DNA of 64,000 nt. Source: Artemia franciscana (taxonomy: Eukaryota; Arthropoda; Branchiopoda; Anostraca; Artemiidae). Of this stretch, positions 44,320 through 54,600 are shown piece by piece. The stretch covers positions 26,784,715-26,848,714 of the forward strand of contig NC_088880.1 of the NCBI RefSeq assembly GCF_032884065.1, given 5' to 3'. The notes beneath the pieces were generated by a model. The model searched no databases. It was given only the letters and a program-made list of their open reading frames with translations, and was not told the origin of the DNA. Position numbers and translations under genes: made by a program. Within the stretch, counting starts at the first letter, position 1; each line of letters starts with the position of its first letter.

Positions 44320-44770
44320 CCCGGGTTGCCGGGCCCTGGAGTCTCTTGGACCGCCCTCTGGATGCTTTTTGGGCCCCTACGATCCCTCTAGGTCAGCTTA
44401 GGTCGCCCTGAGAATGGTCTAAGACCTTTTTGGGTGGCAAGGGACCGCACTAGGGAGCCCCTAAAGTGGTTCTCCTAAATCATCCCCAGGACCCTAGAGC
44501 GATCCCAGGCATCCCCGGGACCACTCTAGGGCCCTTTTGAGTGCCCTGGGACCGCATTAAGGCTCCCCCTAGAGTGGTCCTAGTTTCCCCTAAAGAAACC
44601 CTAGATCCCTAGAGCCATTCCAGGCCCCTCTGGGACCGCTTTAGAGAATTGTCGGGTGCCCTGGGACCGCTCAAGTGCTCCTACAGCGGTATTAGGTGCC
44701 CCTAGCACTAGGACTAGGGGCACTAGGACTAGGAATGGTCCTGGGTTCTCCTGGCACTAGGACTAGATAT
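44320..44770. repeat. GC-rich degenerate 'ccctagg' block (B and right flank)
   Basis: Matches 31410-31783 up to 44693, then continues as unduplicated sequence with cactaggactagg repeated four times to about 44767. This is the original right edge of the duplicated segment. Confidence 0.7.
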
Positions 44771-45587
44771 CTGCTCACTTTTCGTAAGCCTTCATAACAT
44801 AGAATGCACCGTATGTGAAATCCAGCACAGTCTTTTCCTTATAAAGGTCTCTTCATACTGTCTAGGTTTTTCGGTTCGGTCCATCTTGAGCCGCGAAGAT
44901 GGTAAAGGCCTAGCGCAAAATATTTCGGATTTGCTTAGACATTTGTTGTGCACCATTCTCCTTTTGGTGAAAAGGATTGCGATTAAATAAGCCTTTCCAT
45001 TGTCTTTTACAGACACCGTCGACCTCTTCTCAGAAGAAAGAGAGTGGGCAAAGAGAAACGGATTTTCCTCGAAAAAACATAGCTATTCTTGATACCAAAA
45101 GCCTTTTTTGTGGTTTTCTGTGCTTTTTCTTTTTTATTTCAACATTTGAATGAGCACATGTGATATTTGTCTTGTCACTATTTGCAAAGAATTTGACATT
45201 TCTTTGTTTTTTGAAGAATAGATTAGCTTTATACAGAACAAGTGATATTTGTCTTGTCATTATTTCTCTCCTTATCAAGTTTATCTCTTAGTTAATTGAT
45301 CTCATGAATACATTAATGTTTGGATAAAATAACGCTGTGGTTGTGTATTTTTGCAAGAGCAGCGTTACCAAACGCGTTGGCGAAAGCCAGGTGAAAACGA
45401 TGTGAAGCACGTTCCAAGCCAAGCGTGTTTCACTCGCTTTTCAATATCAGTCTGTGGGAAATGGTGGACAAAATTTTGCAGGAGATCTGATATGCTACTG
45501 AAGGAAAAGAGGGAGCGAGGGCAATTCAGCTGTGTCGGCTGCGACAGACATCGTATCTGTGGTCTGCCGGCGCGAATATTTTAAGCC
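44771..45587. other. Upstream region and probable 5' UTR of ETFDH
   Basis: Unduplicated DNA. From about 45350 it becomes richer in GC and CpG (for example gagggagcgag, gccggcgcgaat, ggccgaggcggctagggcgg), as expected around a gene start. There is no clear TATA box. An in-frame TAA immediately precedes the ETFDH ATG, which fixes the start. The 78-codon frame at 45351-45584 is probably UTR. Confidence 0.4.
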
Positions 45588-45645
45588 ATGTGTTCATTAT
45601 GGCTTTTCCGGCCGAGGCGGCTAGGGCGGCTCATAGTGAGGACAG
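45588..45645 (+). CDS. ETFDH: ETFDH exon 1 (start and presequence)
   Basis: ATG at 45588 directly after an in-frame TAA (45582-45584), with G at -3. It encodes 19 residues, [19 protein letters not shown], plus one base. The donor is aggacag/gttttac, weaker than consensus. The phase-1 G joins CG of exon 2 to give Ala. The Arg-rich, acid-free composition fits a mitochondrial presequence. Chosen by phase, position and composition, not by homology. Confidence 0.6.
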
Positions 45646-48600
45646 GTTTTACCGCCGTTTTCGTTTTCTCGCCGTACAGAGTAGACATTTTGGCTGAAAA
45701 TTTAAAAGCTAAACAACACATTTTGTCATTCATCTTAGTTGTACTCTAACTTTTTTTACGTTCCTGTAACACCACAAACGCAGCACAAATGATTCAGGAT
45801 CTTCTGCAGTTCCTGAAATAAGACTGCGCTTTGAAAAGTTTTGCCAAAAACGACGAAAATGAAAACTGTCGTCCAAAAAGCGGCAAAGCCAGCTCTGGTG
45901 CCGGAAAACACCATAATAAAAACAGTGCTTTACCGAGTTTTCGGAAGAAGAATAACTAGTGCAACCGAAGGTTCGAAAGAACCCGAGAATTTGTACTGAA
46001 TTCTTTTTCTTCTTCGCGTACTAGGCGATTTGAGGTTTTACATGAGATTTTACTTTTTTAAAGAGCCGATTTACTTTTACTTGAAAAAAAAAGAACGTAA
46101 ATCTGGCCCTGGAGTTGTTAGAAAACCATTTAAAGCCTTTTTTTGTCAACTTTTAAAGTATATTGGCTAATTTTCTAGGACACTAAAGTGTCCCTTTTTC
46201 GCTGAAATGAGACATTATTCGTAAAAAGCTTCGGCAGCCCTGGCTATTTTGGCAGCGATTATAAATTTACGGTTGGTGATTTTGTGATTACACAAATCGA
46301 AAGAATGAGGAATGCTCTAAGCTTAATTGGTACTTTTTTGTTTTTATCAAAATATTCAGTGGAATAACACTTTTATTATTAAAGTTTCTTAAGAAATATT
46401 CCAAAGTTCCCATTGATATATTTGCATGCATTGCTGTTTTATTCATTGTTGAGTAACACAAAGCCTGGTTTAATCTTTGACCTGTGTCTAATTTATAGCC
46501 TATTGCAAAAGTAACAATAATTGGTTGTATATACTAAGTAAGCTTTCAATTTTTATAAACTATTAAAACAAAATAATTCATAAACTGAGGATTAATGGTC
46601 AGATATGAAGGTTATGTAACTTATGAAGAGGTTAAAAGACCTCTTTTTGGGAAAGACCACTTTTCTTTGGCATTCTGGAGAAATTAAGATGGTTTTTTGA
46701 CCAACCCTATTTTACTACAGATTGGTGCAATTTGAGGGCAGTAGCAAGCAAGAACCCCATTTTCTTGGTCAAATATTCACCAATGATTTGTCAACATAAA
46801 TTAAAAATGTGGTGTCTATTTTGACAATCAAAAGAAAAAAATATATTTAACATTGTGATTTATAGAATAGATATCAAGTAATAGAAGTTACATTCTTAGA
46901 ATGAAAATTAAATCAGCTTTCTGTTAATATATGAATAAAACTGAAGCAATAAAAAGCTTTATACATCAAAATAGGATAATTGGTATTCCCAAAAAGAGGT
47001 CCTTGTAAGTCAATAAACTAATGATTTCAAGTATTTTATCTTAGACAATTTTAGTAATAACCACATTGATATTTAGCTTAGATTTTTAGGTTTTCTCTGA
47101 TATAGCCTATATAATTCTTCCCATTTCCTCTCTGTTAGCAAGATATGAGGGTTTTAGTTATACATAATTTTGCTCAATTATATACTGTTTTTTACCCTAG
47201 GCCTCACTCTGAAGTAAAAATTCTTTTCTTAAAACAATTCCTTCTCAACAGCCCTAATTCTAGACTTATACTGTCATTTAATTTGCAATTTAATGATCTT
47301 GATGAATAATTGATGCTTCTGTAATTGCTACTTTCTCACCTACTTGATTTTATTTTTCCTTTTGTTATATCCTTTCCTTTCTTGTTTCATAAGAAGGTTG
47401 GGGATGGCCTTATCCAGTTTCAATCTAAGTTTGAGTGCCTCTTTAGAGGTCAAAAATGATCAAATGACAATTAGACATACCCTAAAATCCCTATCTGCTC
47501 AACAGCCCAATGTGACATTAGGTCAAAATTCCAAGATATTTGTTTTCACCAAAATCAAAGGAATGTGCCTCTGGAGGGCAACATGATTTATGATCCATAG
47601 TAAATATATACAAGATTCCATAACTAACAAGGTGAACACACTACCAAATTCCTTTATTTTAATGAAATTTCCAAATACAATAAACAAGTTACTTGCATGC
47701 CCCCATTCCCATTGATGGTCCTATCAATGGCCTATTGAACCTATAAAACTAAACAAAAATATTAAAATGATGAATTTCCTACTCTACAATATGTAGGATG
47801 CCCTTATTAATCAGATTATCATATAATCAGAATGCTATATTTCCTTCTATTATTATAAAAATCATTTCAAATTACATTTTGGTAAATTATGCACTTAATC
47901 ACACATAAAGACAAATTCTATACTGAGAAAATAACCAATTTAATATAGGAACTATAATGTATGACTAGACTGATGTAATGGAGAAATACTTCTGCAATAT
48001 GAAGGTTGCATACAGGACCATCAGAAAGGGGGGGGGGTCATTTGTGAGCAAATTGATTAGTATATTTGGAAAGAGCATAAAAAGGAATCAACCACAGTGT
48101 TCACCTTGTCCCTATGTCAGTTATGGAACCTTGTATATGATTACCATAAATTCTGAAGACATTAAGGAGGGACATGATTGCAGCAATTATAATATTTAGG
48201 AAATTAAATTAATAGGTAATCTTTGCCTTGCTCTGGATTATTATGGAGATGCTTTCACATAATCCTATCACTAGAGCCAATAGGTATTGTTGCTAGTTGG
48301 TGCACTAAAGATCATACTCTGGGTCCTATACTGCCATGAAGAAATGGATCCTACTTTGCATTTACAGATCAAAAGCTTTCTTTTTCTTATTGTCTGGATT
48401 GTTATGAAGATGTTTTCATGCAAACTTAGAGCTGGAACCTAATTCTAGGTCCTACAGCAGGTTGCTGTAGCTGAATTCAAGTTCCAGGTCCTATATTACC
48501 AAGCATAGACTGATCCTAATGTATTACAATAGGACAAAAAGAAGAATCAAAGGATGTTTCCTTTTTGTATTTGAATTCTGCCTTACTTCTAGGCACTGGC

Positions 48601-51600
48601 CTGGTGTAAATTGAGAGGGAAAGAGGAAAACTGAAGAGGGAAAGAAGGGGAATTGAAAGAGGGAAAGAGGGAATTGAGAGGGAACTTGCTATAAATTTTG
48701 AAAGTAGCCTACCTTTGGTTTGGTCTTGAAAATTAACTATAGTGGGCTCAATTTTAAAAAAAATATGCACTAAATCTTAAAATATTAAATTCTTCAAAGT
48801 ATAAACTTCCATGTGAAAATTCAAAAAATACTAGAATGAAAACTATATGAATATATGTCTTGAACAGCACTTGAAGTACAGTAATAAAAATAAACTCTAT
48901 TTGGTATATAATGATATTCATTGCTGGAAACTCAGCAATTCAAGATTTTATTTCAATGTAATTTTTATTTGTATTTTTCAATGTTGTTTATACTTTTATG
49001 GTGGAGAGGGAGGGGGGTAGTCACCTAAATCCTGTTTGTAGTGATTTTTGTTTGTTTTCAGGTTTGACCTTAAATTATTTAATTTAGTTTTTACTTGTTT
49101 TAAGATTTATTTATTTAAATTTAAATAAAATAAATGTTTAAGAAAATAAATGTTTTCTTCAAATTTTAAATAAATCATAATTTTTAAGAAAATAAATGTT
49201 TTCTTCAAATTTTAAATAAATCATAATTTCAGAAAACTTACACTAAATAATAAAATGTTACATGCTTTAAAAATGGCAGTACTTGAATAAACAACTTAAA
49301 TAAATTATGCAACGTTAGTTATTTTATTTATATTCTAGCGAGTCATTGCTCAAGGTCTATTTGTAGAAGAAATCATGTTGATGCTGGAAAATATCCAAAA
49401 ATCACAACACATTATACAGTAGTGCCTAGGGAAACTGACTCACGTTGGAAAGGTAAGATTTTAATGCTAAATGTAAACTATTACTGGAATTTAAGGTAAT
49501 AGCATTGGTCAGGTTGGTTTAAGGGTTTTTTTTTTTTTTGCATTGAATGCCTCATTTATTGTGCTGGTTATAAAATGTATGAAACTTTTTGGCATCACAA
49601 GAAAGTTTGGAAAAAAGCCTTTTCAGGACAAACAATAAAGATTTTTGGGTAGATTAGATTATTCATTTCCTTTGGGGGTGGGGTGGGGGATTAAACTTAA
49701 ATATTAGCAAAAAGGTTCAAAGAAAAAGATACAGAACTTTAGACAAATCGAACTGTTGTTTCCCAATATTTTGCTGGGCCTTCAGAGATATAATTCTCTT
49801 GTTTCATTTAAGCTCAACATATTCCAAATCTGATAATTCAAATCGTTTTATAAACAAATAATGGATATTTAAAAAATGTTGTGTATTTTATATATCTATT
49901 TGGGTTCTTTCTAAATACAGGACATAAATTGGGGGGTATGCTTAGAAATTGTCCTTAGATGCAATCTCAGTCCTGTTATTGTTATTGGTTTTGAGCTATT
50001 TCCCACTTTTGTTACACAAGCAAAGCAAATATTAAGACCTCAAAACAATAATAACAACAATAGTCCCTTATCTGTAGTTTGTTATTGTGGCCAAACCTGA
50101 GATACGTTTTTGTGATCAAGTGTCTGCAGAGAAAGTATTTATAAATGGCATTTGCCATTGACATTCCAATGCAAAGTTGGTTGGCTGTATTTATTATATT
50201 GAACTGGGTATTGCTATATATTTTTTGAGTCAAGATGGAATTCTGTTCACTGTTGCTTGAGATATTGCCAACTGAAGGACAAAAATGTTATCTTTTCGTT
50301 TTAATCACTGAGTTTCAACCAAAAGTGGCACAAAACAAAAATAATGATGTATCTGAGCAACACTACTAAGGAAAGTTAATTATGCTGTTTTTCTGGGAAA
50401 ATGCACAAATTCTTGTATTAAATATTTAAAAAAACAGGTTAATTTTATTTACATATTATAAAATGTTTTCATGGTGCAATGAGTTATGCCATGGCGCTCA
50501 TGGCACAAAACATACAATGTTGATTTTTACCATAAAAATTAATGAACCAGTAACTGAAATGTCATTTATTAACTATAATTTTTAATTAGAATAGTTCATA
50601 ATAGCTAGTACACAATGAATTGATTTTTTAGACTCCCCAGAAAAAGCCAACTTGCAGGCCTCCCTTCTGGCAAATGCTCTTCTGAGGTCCTCTCTATTGC
50701 GAAACTTTTTAAATGGTTTTATTTGACAAGATAAGGCAACAGTGTATGAAAATTAGGAACAATTAAAAATGTCTGAAGATTGATCTGATATACTATTTTC
50801 CGAAATTTCCATTTTTCAATTGTTGCTTAAAACAATAAAAATTCCAAAATCCAAATAAAAAAGTAGCAGCTAAACATTACCTAAATTTATAATAGATGCA
50901 AGGAGCTATTGTTAGTGACAACTTGTACATGTGCCTTTTTTACCCTTTTTTTCTAATTTGCTTTAAAAGTATAGAATTTTTTTCTAAGAATACCTCTAGG
51001 CCTTACCTTGTCAGTAAGCTTTTTGGTAATACACATTATACCTACAGAGACATTACAGAAGACGGAATTAATCATGTTTAAAGTTTTTTATTTAATTCTT
51101 TTTTGATTAGGTCTAACCCATTACAGTAAAACTTCTTTTTTGAGAGCCCTTGCCTTGCAAGTTATTAGGCTATCTTATTATATATATATATATTGTCATT
51201 TTAAGTTAGTTTACCTACTATATAACAAGAAGAGAAAACATACATTTTTTTAAGACGACCGTTTTTTTGGCCACCCTTTGTCCCACTATATAATCTATTC
51301 TGAGCAAAAATATATGGCTATAATATAACTGCTTTATTCTTTTTTGGCTGAAGGTGGACAAAATCACTCTTATCCAAATTATCAATTTGAAAGTCACTGA
51401 AATAATCAATACAAGCTTTATGGATGTTGTTAAGCACTGCCCTAATTTATTTTATAATGAATAATAAGCTGCGTATTTAAGCTAAGGTAATAAAAATGTT
51501 CACAAGTATCTTTTGTTTGAAGTTCATTTTTTAACTCATTTTCATTGGTTTTAATATACACTTTATTTACCTTATCTATTTATATAGTGACCCTTTTTGT

Positions 51601-54600
51601 ATGGCTTACATAGCCCAATATTTAGTTCTATTATATTCTTATCTATCCTGGCTCCTTTTTATTGTTTTTTTTAATTATTCTTGTTATTTTTTTTTATTTC
51701 TTATTTTTTATCTGTCTTCTATCTTACATCTTATTTTACATTTTCTATTTATGTAACGGCTCTGGTTTTGTGGCTTACCTAGCGGAATATCCAGTATTAT
51801 TTTATGCTTTTGTTTTTAATCTTATTCTTTAATCTTTAGTTTTGTCTATCGGTTTTTTATTTTTATCACTTTAATTTTTTTATTACTTCTTTTTAATATC
51901 GTTAAATAATTGATTTTTTATTTGTTTTTTATATTTATCATTTCATCATTTATTAGATTGTTTACTTTAATTGATCTGTTTTATCGATCTTATATCTTCT
52001 CTATTTATATATTGTTTATGATATGGCTTCTTTAGCCTAATATGTTATCGTGTATTTTTGCAGATGTTGATATGGCAAGAGACTCTGACGAAGTTGATGT
52101 TGTCATTGTTGGAGGCGGCCCCGCGGGTATGTCTGCTGCAATTCGACTCAAGCAATTAGCTCAAGAAAACAATACAGATATAAGAGTTTGCCTTGTGGAA
52201 AAATCTTCAGAAATAGGTAGGTAATTTATTTCCGTTTAATACAATTTAGTTCATTTTATTTTCCTTTCAAAAAAAAGAAAATTGTTAGCCTGCCTTCCTA
52301 AAAAAGTGGGGAAAGTGCCGTTTTTTGAGAATTTTTTTTGTGAGAGACTACCTTTTTTTTCTGAGAATTCTTCTGTTAAAGGTTTTTGAGTTATTGTTTT
52401 GGACAGTTAAAGCGTAAAGTGATTAAGTTCCAAAAGTAAAGTAGTCCCTTTTTACTCAGTTTTTGTGTCATGAAAGCGTTATTGAATTTTTTCACTAGGG
52501 AGCTAGTGTAGTTGGCTGCATTGACTGAAAATGCCTGTCATCTAAACCAAAGGTTTTTCTTGAAGTTAGGTCATTAATTTTGTGAAACTAGTAATAAGAG
52601 CACAAAAAAAAGTCTTTATAAAAAATAATCAAACTTTAATATAATTTTTTTTAATTTTGTTGAAAATTGAAAAAATTATTTAAACTTTAAATATAAAGTT
52701 TACATTAATGGATATTTAAGCAATGTATTGAATGTACTACATTTGATGAATTTAATGATATTATTTTTCATTTCCTTGAATTCAGGAAATTTTTTTAGGT
52801 ATGTTTCTTATGTTTATTATGTTTATTATTATTTTTATGTTATTATTATTATTATGTTATTATTATTTATGTTTATTATTTTTTATTATGTTTATTATAA
52901 TTATTATTATGTTTATTATTATGTTTCTTATGTTTCTATTAAAAAGTTTAAGCAGGGGTCTCTAGCCCAAATTTTCCCTCTAAAGTACCAAGGACAGTGA
53001 AAATTCAATCTGATTGTTTAAATAGCCATTTTACGATGATACTTATGGTCAGTATCTTCTAATCCGCAAATCTGATCACATCCATAAAGAATGATCATTA
53101 TCAACATCAGTGTCTCATGCTTCCAGGTATAATTTAAATATTTTAAATTTCTCTTGTGCAAGATAAGGCTCAGGGAGCTGTTGATTTCTCATAGGAATTA
53201 CTGGTGATAAAGATAATGTTGATCAGTTACCTGGTCTAGGAATCAGATAGTTATTATTTGCAAGACCAGTCAAAATTAACAAGACCGATTTATAGTGATA
53301 GTTAAGATATTTTCTAGGTAAATCTAAGAACGTTTAAAGATAAGTGAATAAGTGAAGATAAATTTACGGTTGATATAAAAGGAAATAGAAAATCAAATGG
53401 TACTAGTACACTTTAGCAACTGCTTATATTTGTTTATCACTGAACGTATTTAACATTAATTTTAGAATAGACTAATTGGTGCTTTGCAAAAAGTCATTTT
53501 TTTTTACCTCTAATACCGAATGCTGTATGGTCTTTCAAATAGGTTTGTAAAATCAAGTAATTTTGTTTCAGGATAAAATTCTATTGAGAGTAAGGACAGG
53601 GGGAGGAAGTTCAGAATAAGGGAAAGCTTCTTTGCAGCAAATATCTCTGGTAGAAAAATCCGTTAGTGCCTATACTGCTAGATTAAATGTAGGAAACTGG
53701 GGATTCCCTCACATTCAGAATTCGGCTATTGCCAATAAATGTTCGGCTATTGCCATTTTATTGAGTTATTTTTTATTCAGATATCAACTACACTCTTTAT
53801 TTTCATTTTCTTCTTATTTGGATTATTGTGGAGGCGCTCCCGCAAATTCTTGTCATCGGAATCGAATTCCGAGCCTTTTGGCGTGCTTCTGCAGCTCATA
53901 TCGAACTCCAGGTCATGAATTACCAAGCAGAAATAAATCCCACCACAGGACCACCACCACTCTTACTTTTTCCAAGTTTCACTTCTTTTTATTCAAGGTG
54001 GTCATATACTTTCTGGTGCTTGTATCGAACCACTTGCTCTCAATGAACTAATACCAGACTGGAAGGAAAAGGGTGCACCTATCTATGCACCAGTCACTGA
54101 GGACAAATTTCACTTTTTGACTGAAAAGAGGGCATTTCCTATACCAATATTACCTGGTAAGTAGAACAATTCATCCCTTTTTCTGTATTCTTTCGTCAAC
54201 GGTTCGAGGCTAGAGCATGTCCAGGATTTTTTGTTGGGTGAGAGGGTGTATTTTTTTGGTGGGGGGTTGGGGCTATAAAAACGTTACAAAACACATCAAA
54301 AATTTGTTTTTGTACATTTTCATTAAGGTTTTCAGAATTCGACAAAAATTCTGGGGGAAGGGGGGGGGGGTAGTATTAGAATTTTGGTAGTATTGGGTAT
54401 AGAGGAAGCTGAAATTTTGTATAGAAAAGGAAATAATCTATTGATATGAAACTGAAATGGAATGAGACTGAAATGGAACGTAATATGAAGTCAGAATTTT
54501 TGTTTTTGCTGCTACTCAGTGTATGGATAGCACTTATTTTACTCATGCCTACCCATACCCATTCTACCAGAATTCTACCCATTTATTTTTTATTTTTTCT

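Larger units (their letters stand above)
31784..44693 (+). repeat. Segmental tandem duplication, unit B (12,910 bp)
   Basis: Second copy of 18242-31783. The junction with A reads ...cagcggtatt AGGTG tttgcttg..., combining A's right end with A's left end. AGGTG is present at both ends of the unit (18242-18246 and 44694-44698), so the exact crossover cannot be placed within these 5 bp. Relative to A it lacks 400 bp (junction at 39695/39696) and 233 bp (near 41830), and gains about 20 bp near 34952. Confidence 0.95.
45646..49338. other. ETFDH intron 1; repeats, no other gene
   Basis: AT-rich. It holds two diverged copies of a ~130-bp SINE-like repeat (48231-48358 and 48386-48517), a fragment of the 12.7-kb foldback family (about 48880-49130) and a duplicated 'aaataaatgttttcttcaaa' motif near 49140-49230. 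No other coding sequence is seen. Confidence 0.6.
52217..53997. other. ETFDH intron 3; microsatellite and SINE-like repeat
   Basis: Contains a (TTA/TTTA)n tract at 52795-52940 and a SINE-like repeat at 53813-53942 that ends about 55 bp before the exon-4 acceptor. The AT-rich remainder shows nothing coding. Confidence 0.6.

Noticed and set aside
45351-45584. 78-codon ORF upstream of ETFDH
   Set aside because: No recognisable domain; its position fits 5' UTR directly before the in-frame stop and the ETFDH start.
52217-52224. Alternative ETFDH exon-3 donor at 52221
   Set aside because: It breaks the frame into exon 4; the donor at 52217 restores [10 protein letters not shown], which the family requires.
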